A stretch of DNA of 64,000 nt, from contig DYJE01000018.1 of NCBI GenBank assembly GCA_020723285.1, forward strand, positions 1 to 64,000, read 5' to 3'. A program made the translations under genes and the position numbers. Below are positions 16,618 through 25,631 of this stretch, piece by piece (position 1 is the stretch's first letter; each line of letters starts with the position of its first letter). Under the pieces are notes generated by a model. It was not told the DNA's origin. It saw only the letters and a list, made by a program, of their open reading frames with translations, and did no database searches. This DNA is from Desulforapulum autotrophicum. Its GTDB lineage: Bacteria; Desulfobacterota; Desulfobacteria; Desulfobacterales; Desulfolunaceae.

Positions 16618-18333
16618 ATGAACAGGAAACACAGGATTATGGAATGGATTGAAACAACGAAACTGGTGGCGCATCTCGCGGCTTACAAACTGACCCAGAA
16701 ACGCTACGACATCGACTACAAACCCGAAGGTCTTGATCCTGCCAAGTTCATCAGCGCAAGACAAGCGGTGCTGCTGGTTGACGACAATTCGACCGTCATT
16801 TCCACAGGTATGGCGTCCCATGCCCGTGGTGCCATATTTTATTGGGCGTTCAGGGACGTTTACAAAAAAAAGAAGTATCCGAAAAATCTCACCTGGATCA
16901 CCGTCAGCGCCCAGGGGGGCCGGGGAAAAGCGCCGGGAACCATCGAAGAACTGGGGATTCCCGGTCTTTTGAAAGAATACATCTGCGGCCACGTGGAAAC
17001 GGCGAAGTCCCTTCTGGCTCTGGGAGATCAGGGTGATCTGGAGATACACACCCTGCCCCAGGGGGAAATCACGGCCCTTCTTATCGCCCAGGCCAACGGT
17101 CGCACCACGGTGGAAAGCCGCACAGGTGTCGGCACGTTTTACGATCCCGAGCTGGGTGGCACAACCGCCATCACGAAAAACGCGAACAAAAGCTACATCG
17201 CCCGGAGCAACGGGCTTCTGTCCTTCACCATGCCCAAAGTGGATTCGGCGTTCATGGTGGCTCCCTATGCTGACCGTGAAGGCAACATCTACTTCAAACA
17301 CGCCGCCACCATCACGGAAAACGTCGAAGCCGCCGAAGCCGCACACAGAAACGGCGGCAAGGTGTTTGTGACGGTGTCGGATATCATCGACAAGGATGAA
17401 AAGAGTATCCGCATCCCCAAGGAATGGGTGACGGGCATCGTGGTGAATCCCTGGAACGAGCAGACCGGCGCGGTCCGCCAGAAACAGTTCTGGCCTCTAT
17501 TTACGGAAGGTGCCAGGGTGGATACCCAGAAAGCCGTGAAAAAGCTGAAGCTCGTCAACAAGCTGGCCCGGATCACACCGGCAAGGGGCGCTGTTGAAAA
17601 CACCATGGCCCGTATGGCGGCGTCGTTATTCACCAAAGAAGCGAAAAAAGGGGATCTGATCAATCTGGGCATCGGGTTGCCCGAAGAAGTGGGGCGTCTG
17701 ATTTACGAGGGCGGCCTTCACCACGACCTGACCTTCAGCTCGGAAACCGGTGCCCTGGGCGGGATTCCCACCCCCGGACTTTATTTCGGCGGTGCCATCA
17801 ACCCCATCAAGCTGAACAGCTCAGCCTGGATGTTCGAACATTACAAGGACAATCTGGACATGACGGTCCTTGGCATTCTCCAGGTGGATTCCGACGGCAA
17901 CGTCAACGTGTCCAAACGGGGCAAGAGGGTGTACGACTACGTCGGCCCCGGCGGCTTCATGAATATTTCGTCAAGCGCAAAGAAAATCATTTTTCTCGGC
18001 AGTTTCATGGCCAAGGCGGATTTCCAGCTGAAAAACGGCAAGCTGAAGATCGTTAAAAAAGGCATTCCCAAGTTCGTGGATACGCTGAACGAAGTGACCT
18101 TCAACGCCAAAGAAGCTTTGAAACAGGGGAAAAAAGTGTACTACGTGACCACCGTGGGGATTTTCAGGCTCACGGAAAAGGGCGTGGAACTCTACCGGGT
18201 CATGCCGGGCGTGGACATTAAAAAGGATATCCTGGCCAACAGCTCGGCGCGAATCATCATTCCTGAAAATGTGGACGTGGTGGGCCAGGACATCGTCACC
18301 GGCGCAGGATACAAACTGAGCTGGCCCGATTGA
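16618..18333 (+). CDS. Fused alpha/beta acyl-CoA transferase (family I)
   Basis: This 571-residue CoA-transferase has its alpha and beta halves in one chain, as in propionate CoA-transferases. The catalytic Glu is in LTFSSETGALGG (Glu376 from this start), the residue that forms the glutamyl-CoA thioester. An oxyanion and CoA-binding Gly-rich loop (GLPEEVG) precedes it. The enzyme moves CoA between an acyl-CoA and a free carboxylic acid. ATG 16618 and ATG 16639 are both possible, and a GTG at 16555 gives an unlikely long tail. With the dehydratase and dehydrogenase genes nearby, activating a 4-carbon hydroxy acid is plausible, but it is not in the same operon. A terminator follows. Confidence 0.88.
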   Translation: MNRKHRIMEWIETTKLVAHLAAYKLTQKRYDIDYKPEGLDPAKFISARQAVLLVDDNSTVISTGMASHARGAIFYWAFRDVYKKKKYPKNLTWITVSAQGGRGKAPGTIEELGIPGLLKEYICGHVETAKSLLALGDQGDLEIHTLPQGEITALLIAQANGRTTVESRTGVGTFYDPELGGTTAITKNANKSYIARSNGLLSFTMPKVDSAFMVAPYADREGNIYFKHAATITENVEAAEAAHRNGGKVFVTVSDIIDKDEKSIRIPKEWVTGIVVNPWNEQTGAVRQKQFWPLFTEGARVDTQKAVKKLKLVNKLARITPARGAVENTMARMAASLFTKEAKKGDLINLGIGLPEEVGRLIYEGGLHHDLTFSSETGALGGIPTPGLYFGGAINPIKLNSSAWMFEHYKDNLDMTVLGILQVDSDGNVNVSKRGKRVYDYVGPGGFMNISSSAKKIIFLGSFMAKADFQLKNGKLKIVKKGIPKFVDTLNEVTFNAKEALKQGKKVYYVTTVGIFRLTEKGVELYRVMPGVDIKKDILANSSARIIIPENVDVVGQDIVTGAGYKLSWPD

Positions 18334-18346
18334 TGGAAAGGGGGCG

Positions 18347-18385
18347 GCGCGGGGTTCATCATGCGTTGAACTCCGCGCTTTTTTT
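18347..18385 (+). terminator. Intrinsic terminator after the CoA-transferase
   Basis: GCGCGG.GTTCA (from 18347) pairs with TGAAC.CCGCGC (to 18378) and is followed by seven T residues (18379-18385). It is a strong terminator 14 bases after the stop codon, separating this gene from the convergent helicase gene. Confidence 0.85.
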
Positions 18386-18396
18386 AGAACTGCACG

Positions 18397-20184
18397 TCAC
18401 TGGGCGTGATGCGACGATTTGGCCCGTTTCTGGCTTTTGGATTTGGGCCGGTCCTTCATTTTTTTCTTTTCAGGTTTCTTGCGCTCAAACGAGGGCTGCT
18501 GTGCGGAACGGGGTGCCGCATAGTCGATGACGATTTTCCGGCCTTCGAAGGTGATGTCCTTAAGGGCATTCCGCACCCTGTCGGCCACGGATGCGTGAAT
18601 TTCAAAAAACGAAAATTCCCTTAAAATTTCTATGGTTCCGATTTTGTTGGAGCGGATTCCCGCCCGGTCGCAGATCAGCCTCACAATGGCTCCCTTGTTC
18701 AGGTTGTCCATGTGGCCGATCCCGGCGAAAAAGCGGCGCATGTCTTCCGGCGTGCTTTCTCCGCGGCTGTCAAAGCGTCCTGCGGGGCGTTCAAATCCTT
18801 TATTCTTTTTTCCTTTGTAGTCGGCGTCGTCGCGATTTTTTCTCCGCCCCTCCTCGTGATGGGACACGTTGATGTCTTCGGAATCTTTGTAGTACGTAAG
18901 GAACCGGTTGAATTCGATGCTGACGAACCGCTTGATGATGTCTTCCCTGGAAAGCCCTTCAAGGGTGCTGTAAACCGGGGGAAGAAAACGGCCGATTTCC
19001 TCTTCGTTGACATCCACTTCCACCAGTTTTTCCACCATGGCGTAAAGCTGGTTTTCGCACACGGCCCGTCCGCCCGGCACCCGTTTCTGGGTGAAGCGGA
19101 TGCCTGTGCTCCGTTCCACCTCCTTGAGCTTCCGGCTTTCTTTGGTGTTCATCAGAACAATGGCAAGCCCCGATTTCCCGGCACGGGCCGTGCGGCCGCT
19201 CCGGTGGGTGTAGCTTTCGATTTCATCCGGTAGTTTGTAATGGATGACGTGGGTGAGATCCTTGACGTCGATGCCCCGTGCCGCCACATCGGTGGCCACA
19301 AGGATCTGCAAGTTGCCTTCACGGAAACGGCCCATGACCTTGTCACGCATGGCCTGGCTCAGGTCGCCGTGCAGGGATTCGGCGTTGTAACCGTCCTTGA
19401 TGAGTTTTTCCGCCACTTCCTGGGTCTCCACCCGGGTCCGGCAGAAGATGAGGCCGTAGATGTCCGGATAGTAGTCGATGATCCGTTTCAGGGCCTGATA
19501 ACGGTCTTTTTCCTTGACGATATAATTGACATGCTCGATGTTGGACGCGCCGCTGTTCAGGTCTCCCACGACGATCTCCAGCGGATCGTTCATGTAATCC
19601 GCCGCGATGTTTGAAACTTCGTCCGGCATGGTGGCGGAAAACAGCCAGGTGCGTCGTTCCGTCGGAGCCGCTTCGAGAATGATGTCCAGGTCTTCCTGGA
19701 AACCCATGTTCAGCATTTCGTCGGCTTCGTCAAGGACAAGGTAGGCCACCTGGTCCAGGCGGGCCACTTTGCGGTTCATCAGGTCGATGAGGCGGCCCGG
19801 TGTGGCCACGATGATCTGTGCCCCTTTCTTGATGCTCCGGATCTGGACCTCCATGCTCGCCCCGCCGTACACGGCGACGATGGAGGCGTTTTTGGTTTTT
19901 GCGCAGAATTTGTTCATGTCCGCCGTGATCTGAAGGCACAGCTCCCGGGTGGGGCAAAGGACAAGACCCTGGGTGTTCCGCTGGGAAAAGTCGATCAGCT
20001 GGATCATGGGGAGCCCGAAAGCCGCCGTTTTGCCCGTACCCGTCTGGGCAAGCCCCACCATATCCCTTTGGCCGCCGATGATTTCAGGAATGGCCTTTTC
20101 CTGGATGGGGGTGGGATTCTCGAAGCCGAGCTCGGTGACCGCTTCGACCAGTTCGTTGTTCAGACCTAATTCTTTAAAACCCAT
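18397..20184 (-). CDS. deaD: DEAD-box ATP-dependent RNA helicase (DeaD/CsdA-like)
   Basis: This 595-residue helicase has the full set of motifs: Q-motif FENPTPIQ, Walker A AQTGTGKT, DEAD in VLDEADEM, SAT in FSATMP, and the motif VI HRSGRTARAG. A DbpA-type RNA-binding domain (about residues 465-540) follows, then a Lys/Arg-rich tail of about 30 residues. Such proteins unwind RNA duplexes during ribosome assembly, mRNA decay and cold adaptation. The start is set at 20184, where AGGAAAG lies four bases upstream; an upstream in-frame ATG at 20238 lacks a ribosome-binding site. The unstructured insert around residues 430-460 is rich in charged residues. Confidence 0.93.
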   Translation of the reverse strand: MGFKELGLNNELVEAVTELGFENPTPIQEKAIPEIIGGQRDMVGLAQTGTGKTAAFGLPMIQLIDFSQRNTQGLVLCPTRELCLQITADMNKFCAKTKNASIVAVYGGASMEVQIRSIKKGAQIIVATPGRLIDLMNRKVARLDQVAYLVLDEADEMLNMGFQEDLDIILEAAPTERRTWLFSATMPDEVSNIAADYMNDPLEIVVGDLNSGASNIEHVNYIVKEKDRYQALKRIIDYYPDIYGLIFCRTRVETQEVAEKLIKDGYNAESLHGDLSQAMRDKVMGRFREGNLQILVATDVAARGIDVKDLTHVIHYKLPDEIESYTHRSGRTARAGKSGLAIVLMNTKESRKLKEVERSTGIRFTQKRVPGGRAVCENQLYAMVEKLVEVDVNEEEIGRFLPPVYSTLEGLSREDIIKRFVSIEFNRFLTYYKDSEDINVSHHEEGRRKNRDDADYKGKKNKGFERPAGRFDSRGESTPEDMRRFFAGIGHMDNLNKGAIVRLICDRAGIRSNKIGTIEILREFSFFEIHASVADRVRNALKDITFEGRKIVIDYAAPRSAQQPSFERKKPEKKKMKDRPKSKSQKRAKSSHHAQ

Positions 20185-20354
20185 GTTCTTTCCTGTACCT
20201 TGTATGTTGTTGACGACAAAAACCGTGCACATTAGCATTTACGGAGGATCTTGGCAAGCCATATCTGACCTTCTTTTTTTCGGAAGATGCTGTGGGGAAC
20301 TTGATGGATTATTTTAGGATCTTTTCATTTGGGGTGTGAAGACCGGTGGACGAT

Positions 20355-20378
20355 GAACGCCCACCGGCGGGCGTTTTA
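20355..20378 (-). terminator. Hairpin at the end of the abfD-like gene
   Basis: On the minus strand AACGCCC pairs with GGGCGTT around GCCGGT, directly after the stop codon. There is no proper T-run, so termination is uncertain. Confidence 0.35.
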
Positions 20379-21818
20379 TTCGATGATTCCCGAGAGTTTC
20401 TTTGCGTGCTGTTGTTTTTCCTTCATGTTCACCTGCCGGGCGATCATGATGCGCTGGGCCTGGGGAGATCCCGCACCGTGCATGGACTCGGTGAGGTAAC
20501 CCACGGCGGCGGTGCCTAAGGTGATGTTCTCGATGAGGCGGAGCATGCGCATCCGGTGTTCGGTGGGAACGGAGGCGTTGCCCTTGAGGTATTTTTCGAT
20601 GATGGGGCCGGTTTCGGGGGATCTGAAATCCTGCTCCGAGGGCAGGGTCACCACCAGGCCGCCGGCGATGTCCTGGGCGAGCCTCGCGATTTCGTATGGG
20701 AAACGGGTGACGTTCTGCTTGCAGACGTTGGCGAGAAGCGTGTTGACGCAGAAAGTTCCGCTGGGTTCCCGGTAGCCCTCGCAGGCGCAGGCGATGGAGC
20801 CGCAGAACAGGGTCTCGTTCAGGTGGTTCATTTCGATGATTTTGTCCTTCACATGGGAGGCTTTTTCGATGCCGTTGAATTCGGCGACGGTCTGGGCGGC
20901 CCCGATGAGCACGTCGCCCACACCCACTTTGCAGGCGTAGCTCTGGCGGTGGTAGGACGCGAAGATCTCCACCAGTTTTCCTGCGAACTCGTATTCCTTG
21001 TACATGAAAACCCTGTGCCAGGGGACGAACACGTCGTCGAACACCACCAGGGCCTCGTGGCCGCCGAAGAAACGGTTGCCCATGTCCAGGGTTCCGCCTT
21101 CCAGCTTCCGCGTGTCGCAGGACTGGCGGCCCATGATGTAGGTGATGCCTTCCGCGTCGCTGGGCAGGGCGAAGCTTATGGCGTAATCTTTGTCCTCTTC
21201 CCTCAAGGAAATCGTGGGCATGACGATGATTTCGTGGGAATTCAGGGCTCCGGTCTGGTGGACCTTGGCCCCGCGCACCACGATGCCGTCGGCGCGTTCG
21301 TCCACCACCCGGAGGAACATGTCGGGATCGGGCTGCTTGTGGGGGGGAAGGCTCCGGTCGCCTTTGGGGTCGGTCATGGCCCCGTCCATCACCAGGTCTT
21401 TGTCCTGCACCATGGCAAGATAGTCGAGAAACCGCCGGTTGTATAAGGTGCCGTGTTTGCAGTCGATATCGAAGGTGACGATGGACAGGGCGTTCAGGCT
21501 GTCCATGCCCACGCAGCGCTGGAAACAGCAGCCGGTGTGGGAACCCAGGAGGCGCCCCATCTTCGTTTTCATGATCAGGTCGCTGGTGTTCTGGTGGATG
21601 TGGGTAAAGCGGTTGATGGTTTTTCCGGTGATGTGGCTCGTCGCGGTCATGATGTCCGCGTATTCCGGGTCGGCGGCCAGTTTGTACGTGTAGGCCACGG
21701 CGTTCATGGACGGGCGGATGATGGGGTTGTCCACCACGTTTTCGATCCGTTTGCCGAACATGTAAACTTTGAGGTTCAGTTTTCTTAAACTGTCTTCGTA
21801 CTCTTTGGGGGTCATCAT
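20376..21818 (-). CDS. abfD: 4-hydroxybutyryl-CoA dehydratase / vinylacetyl-CoA isomerase-like protein
   Basis: This 480-residue flavoprotein is of the 4-hydroxybutyryl-CoA dehydratase family, which converts 4-hydroxybutyryl-CoA to crotonyl-CoA through a radical mechanism using FAD and a [4Fe-4S] cluster. Cluster ligands appear as Cys98 and Cys102 in GCCFQRC and as His290 and Cys296 in YHRQSYACKVG. These Cys positions distinguish it from HpaB-type hydroxylases of the same fold. The His-to-Cys spacing is one residue shorter than the His292/Cys299 spacing reported for the Clostridium enzyme. The gene is 24 bases downstream of an acyl-CoA dehydrogenase and shares its promoter at 23735-23764. A hairpin overlaps its stop codon. 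Confidence 0.88.
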   Translation of the reverse strand: MMTPKEYEDSLRKLNLKVYMFGKRIENVVDNPIIRPSMNAVAYTYKLAADPEYADIMTATSHITGKTINRFTHIHQNTSDLIMKTKMGRLLGSHTGCCFQRCVGMDSLNALSIVTFDIDCKHGTLYNRRFLDYLAMVQDKDLVMDGAMTDPKGDRSLPPHKQPDPDMFLRVVDERADGIVVRGAKVHQTGALNSHEIIVMPTISLREEDKDYAISFALPSDAEGITYIMGRQSCDTRKLEGGTLDMGNRFFGGHEALVVFDDVFVPWHRVFMYKEYEFAGKLVEIFASYHRQSYACKVGVGDVLIGAAQTVAEFNGIEKASHVKDKIIEMNHLNETLFCGSIACACEGYREPSGTFCVNTLLANVCKQNVTRFPYEIARLAQDIAGGLVVTLPSEQDFRSPETGPIIEKYLKGNASVPTEHRMRMLRLIENITLGTAAVGYLTESMHGAGSPQAQRIMIARQVNMKEKQQHAKKLSGIIE

Positions 21819-21842
21819 AGGTCATCTTCTCCCGTTAATACA

Positions 21843-23648
21843 TCAATCGTTGAAATGGGCGGACACGCATTCGCAGGTGAGCGGGTCTTTCGCCGTGAGG
21901 CGCTCGGCCAGGGCCTGAACTTTCGGGAGTTCATAGCCCAGAAAATAACGGAAGGCGAAAATTTTGCCTTCGTAGAAATCCGCGTCTTTCCTGGATGCCG
22001 GCCCTGAAAGGGCTATTTTCGCGGCCAGGGCCTGAACCAGCCACTGCCAGGACACGGCGATGAGGCCGAACAGGTCGAGGTACAGCACCGCGTCGGCGAG
22101 AAAAATTTCAGTTCCGTCCGTCCCTGCCACGCTTTTGAGGTGGCCGGTGACCCGATCCAGGGTTTTCAGGCTTTCGCCCAGTTTTTCCACATACATCGAA
22201 AATTCGGGGTAAGCTTCGGCTTTTTTCATGGCGGAGGTCACTTCCGTGACAAACAGATCGTAGGCCTTTCCGTTGGCCATGATCACTTTCCGGCCCAGGA
22301 GATCCATGCCCTGAATGGCTGTGGTGCCTTCGTGGATGGGATGAATCCGGGCGTCCCGGTACAGCTGTTCCACGGGAAAATCGTCGCAGTACCCGTAGCC
22401 GCCGAAACACTGGATGCTCTGGCTGGTTGCGTGGATGCCGTACTCGGACGGAAACGTCTTGGCGATGGGCGTGAGCAGTTCAAGAAGAAGGTGGTAACGC
22501 TCTTTTTCTTCACCCGCTGTGACCCGTTCCAGGTCGGCATAGGCGTAACACTGCATGATCAGGCCCAGGGCCCCTTCGGTGACGGCCCGCTGGAACAAAA
22601 GCATGCGTTTTACGTCGGCATGTTCGATGATGGGGACCATGGGGCTTGCCGGATCTTTCTGGCCAGGTTTCCGTCCCTGCTTTCGTCCCCGTGTATATTC
22701 AAGAGCAGCGTAATACGCCGCGCTGGCGATGGCGGTAGCACCCAGGCCCACGCCCAGGCGGCTTTCGTTCATCATCTGGAACATGTAGGCCAGGCCTTTG
22801 TGTTTTTCACCCACGAGCCAGCCCCGGCAGTCGCCTTTGTCGCCCATGACCAGCTGGGTGATGGGGCAGCCCCGATATCCCATTTTGTGGTAGATCTGGG
22901 ACACGGCCACGTCATTTGACGTAAAATTACCGGTGTCGTCTTTTCTCAGTTTCGGCACCACGAACAGGGAGATGCCTTTGACCCCGGCAGGTGCACCCTC
23001 GATTTTGGCTAACATCAGGTGAACCACGTTGTCCACGCCGTCGTGGTCTCCGCCGGAGATGAACACTTTCTGGCCGGTCAGCGTGTAATATCCGTCCGCG
23101 TGGGGTTTTGCCGTGGTGCTGATGTCGGCCAGCGAGCTTCCCGCCTCGGGTTCGGTGAGGGCCATGGTGCCCTGGAAACGTCCGGACAGCATGTCGGGAA
23201 TCCAGGTTTGCCTGAGACGGTCGTCGCCGAATTCCGCGATGAGGCTGGCTGCCCCCCGGGTCAGTTCGGGATAGACTCCGGCGGAATAATTCGCGGCGAA
23301 AAAAATGTACGAACAGGCCCCGGCCACGATCCAGGGCAGCTGGTCTCCGCCGTTTTCCTTTGAAAATGTGGTGCCGATCCAGCCGCCTTTTCCCGATTCC
23401 GTCATGATTTTCCGGACCTGGGGATGGACTTTTACCGTTCCGTTTTCGTATTCAGGCCCCTTGCGATCCATGTCCGCGAAAATCGGGTGGAACAGGTTCC
23501 TGGCCAGTTTCAGCGCTTCGGATACCACCATGTCGAACATTTTTCGGCTGTGCTGGCTGTACAGATCGTAACGGCAAAGCGATTCAGCGTCGAACACCTC
23601 GTGGAGAAGAAATTTCACATTTTTTTCACTGACGAATTTTCCCTGCAT
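21843..23648 (-). CDS. Acyl-CoA dehydrogenase, long (DmdC-like) form
   Basis: This 601-residue flavin-dependent acyl-CoA dehydrogenase is about 200 residues longer than the classic form, resembling the DmdC/large-ACAD group with an added C-terminal domain. Signatures include ALTEPEAGSS (FAD and substrate), MGYRGCPI and ARIHPIHEGTTAIQG. Glu440 in HEGT is the likely catalytic base. It would introduce a 2,3 double bond into an acyl-CoA and pass electrons to ETF, which is not in the window. It is the first gene of a two-gene operon with the AbfD-like dehydratase, read from a strong sigma-70 promoter and divergent from the double-TetR regulator. The natural substrate is not evident. Confidence 0.92.
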   Translation of the reverse strand: MQGKFVSEKNVKFLLHEVFDAESLCRYDLYSQHSRKMFDMVVSEALKLARNLFHPIFADMDRKGPEYENGTVKVHPQVRKIMTESGKGGWIGTTFSKENGGDQLPWIVAGACSYIFFAANYSAGVYPELTRGAASLIAEFGDDRLRQTWIPDMLSGRFQGTMALTEPEAGSSLADISTTAKPHADGYYTLTGQKVFISGGDHDGVDNVVHLMLAKIEGAPAGVKGISLFVVPKLRKDDTGNFTSNDVAVSQIYHKMGYRGCPITQLVMGDKGDCRGWLVGEKHKGLAYMFQMMNESRLGVGLGATAIASAAYYAALEYTRGRKQGRKPGQKDPASPMVPIIEHADVKRMLLFQRAVTEGALGLIMQCYAYADLERVTAGEEKERYHLLLELLTPIAKTFPSEYGIHATSQSIQCFGGYGYCDDFPVEQLYRDARIHPIHEGTTAIQGMDLLGRKVIMANGKAYDLFVTEVTSAMKKAEAYPEFSMYVEKLGESLKTLDRVTGHLKSVAGTDGTEIFLADAVLYLDLFGLIAVSWQWLVQALAAKIALSGPASRKDADFYEGKIFAFRYFLGYELPKVQALAERLTAKDPLTCECVSAHFND

Positions 23649-24070
23649 GGTCCCTCATCTGTTTTTTATGTCGGTTTCAACCTTGATAGCCCTTCGCACG
23701 ATAGCACTGACCGTTTTGGCTTGAGTAAAATTCTATTATATTGAAGGGCGTGCCATTCTGTCAATTCTTATTTAAGGTCAGGAAAGATCTGGGTCATATA
23801 TATTGTAAATAGCTAATATTGCATTGTAAGAAAGATAAATAATCCTCTGATTTCCACGTTCGTTGTCTGGTAATAATAAAGAAGGGTATGGAGAAAATGA
23901 TATTGAATTATACTCAGTTTTCGGGTTATGATTCGGTCAAAGAAACGGGCCATCAGCCTATGACCCGGAAAAAAACTTCGAAAATCCCATTTACACGTTT
24001 GCCGTATGCTAAAAATAAGGTAAGACAAAAAGTGTGATCAGCACATTCAGCACATCCACCGGGAGGACAT
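23649..24070. other. Divergent control region between acyl-CoA dehydrogenase and double TetR
   Basis: This 422-base AT-rich region contains the acyl-CoA dehydrogenase promoter (23735-23764) and should carry binding sites for the divergent regulator. No clean palindrome was found by eye. Confidence 0.5.
23735..23764 (-). promoter_or_regulatory. Sigma-70 promoter of the acyl-CoA dehydrogenase operon
   Basis: On the minus strand a perfect TTGACA (23759-23764) and a perfect TATAAT (23735-23740) are separated by 18 bases. Transcription would start near 23728, leaving a leader of about 80 bases before the ATG at 23648. Confidence 0.75.
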
Positions 24071-25288
24071 TTGACAAGCATACCGAGCCACGGACAAAAC
24101 GGCAGGGAAAGGAACAAGGATTCGAAAAAAGACAAGATCCTTCAGGCCGCAGTGGATATTTTTCGTGAGAAAGGAAAAAAGACAACCATTTCAGAAATCG
24201 GTAAGCGTGCCGGTGTTACAGATTCCATCATCTACCATTATTACGAGAACAAGGACGATCTGCTGTTCCACTCTGCGGGCGAACAGCTTCGGGGCCTGAT
24301 CGATGTTTTGAAAAGTCATCTCGAAGGCTGGACCGATCCCCTGGACCGGTTCAGGGAATTTATGTTTCTTCAGCTTCATTACCACGATAAAAATCCCAAT
24401 TACACCAACCTCACCATTTTTGAGTGCCGGGCCAAAGAGCATTTTTTCAGGCACGAAGCGTTCGCGTATTTCAGGGAATGGACGGTCTACATGAGAGAGA
24501 TCATCGCGGAATGCATGGACAGGGCAATTTTTCGCAACGACCTTCACATCCCGGTGGTCCGCGATGCGGTGTTCGGTCTTCTGGACATGGAGTCCATCCA
24601 CAGTCTGGCGGCGGGAGAAATTTCCGAAGCCCATCAGGACATGGATGACATCATGACCCTTATCCTGCCCATGCTTGTCCGGGAAGAATCGAAGCCGGAC
24701 GCCGATTCTGACAAATCCGCCAGAATATTGAGGGCTGCGGAAGCGATTTTCGCTGAAAAAGGCTTCGACTGCACCACCACCCTGGACATCGCAAGGCGGG
24801 CGGGTGTGGCGGAGGGCACCTTGTACGAGTACTTCAAGAACAAGGAAGACCTTCTGTTTTCAACCCTGGGCCACCGCCTTTCCGACCATTCGGCGATTTT
24901 CAAGGAGATCGGCAGTAGACAGAGTCCTTTGTGGCGGCTCAAACAGATGATCCAGCACCACTTTTTCATTTACCTCAGCCAGCCGGAATTCATGAAGATC
25001 TTTATTTTCGACGGTATTTTCAACAAGCGTTTTTACAAATCCACGGCCCGGAAAAGTTACGCATCCTACGTGAACGCCTTTTATCCCATTCTGGACCAGG
25101 GGAAAAAAGACGGCAGCATCCGCCCGGAAATCAACAACCGCATTTTCAAGAACCTGTTCATGGGCATCATGAGCCATATGATCCTCAGATGGTATTTCAA
25201 ATCCGACGACACACGCATCGACAAGTTTTTCGAGATCAACGAAGCGGTGAATCTTCTGATGCGGGCGGTTGTTCGCGTTCATTCATGA
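24071..25288 (+). CDS. Double TetR regulator: two TetR units fused in one chain
   Basis: This 405-residue protein is composed of two consecutive TetR-family modules. The first helix-turn-helix (about residues 20-65) contains TTISEIGKRAGVTDSIIYHYY. The second (about 214-262) contains TTLDIARRAGVAEGTLYEYF. Each is followed by its own helical ligand and dimerisation domain of about 140 residues. A single TetR protein is normally about 200 residues, so this chain may fold as an intramolecular pseudo-dimer. Translation probably starts at TTG 24071, with GGGAGG four bases upstream. It is divergent from the acyl-CoA dehydrogenase/AbfD operon, its likeliest target. The effector may be an acyl-CoA, by analogy to FadR-type TetR proteins. 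Confidence 0.88.
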   Translation: MTSIPSHGQNGRERNKDSKKDKILQAAVDIFREKGKKTTISEIGKRAGVTDSIIYHYYENKDDLLFHSAGEQLRGLIDVLKSHLEGWTDPLDRFREFMFLQLHYHDKNPNYTNLTIFECRAKEHFFRHEAFAYFREWTVYMREIIAECMDRAIFRNDLHIPVVRDAVFGLLDMESIHSLAAGEISEAHQDMDDIMTLILPMLVREESKPDADSDKSARILRAAEAIFAEKGFDCTTTLDIARRAGVAEGTLYEYFKNKEDLLFSTLGHRLSDHSAIFKEIGSRQSPLWRLKQMIQHHFFIYLSQPEFMKIFIFDGIFNKRFYKSTARKSYASYVNAFYPILDQGKKDGSIRPEINNRIFKNLFMGIMSHMILRWYFKSDDTRIDKFFEINEAVNLLMRAVVRVHS

Positions 25289-25631
25289 TTGACACGTCAT
25301 GGTGTAAAAATTTATTTTTACAGGCGGATTGCCCTGATGGTCTCCATATTTCCCCTTTACATGCCAGCAGGTACAGGGTAATATTGATCAAAAAAAATAA
25401 AACCGGCCTTCACAAAAAACAAAATCCATATCCTTACTCAGTTTTGATCGATTTCTTGGAACAGCAGATCTTTTATTGACGTTTTTTCTTGCGGTTTTAT
25501 CGATAAGCTTCTGAAACGTATCATGATTCAGTAATCATCCTTTGTGGCGGAAGATTTTTCCGGCCATTTTCTCAGAACGTTGTGGCAAGGTTAGAACATC
25601 ATCCAATATGTATCTGTGACAGGAGGCGGAA
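25289..25631. other. Intergenic region before the orphan binding protein
   Basis: About 340 AT-rich bases. I checked for sigma-54 and sigma-28 promoters and for terminator hairpins and saw none that are convincing. A GACAGGAGG ribosome-binding site lies at its end. Confidence 0.4.

Noticed and set aside
20314-21825. Long Arg/His/Pro-rich minus-strand frame overlapping the abfD-like gene
   Set aside because: Its composition is that of an out-of-frame reading of a GC-rich gene.
25480-25530. Sigma-28-like sequence before the orphan binding protein gene
   Set aside because: Only the CGATAA part matches, and the -35 element is absent at the right distance.
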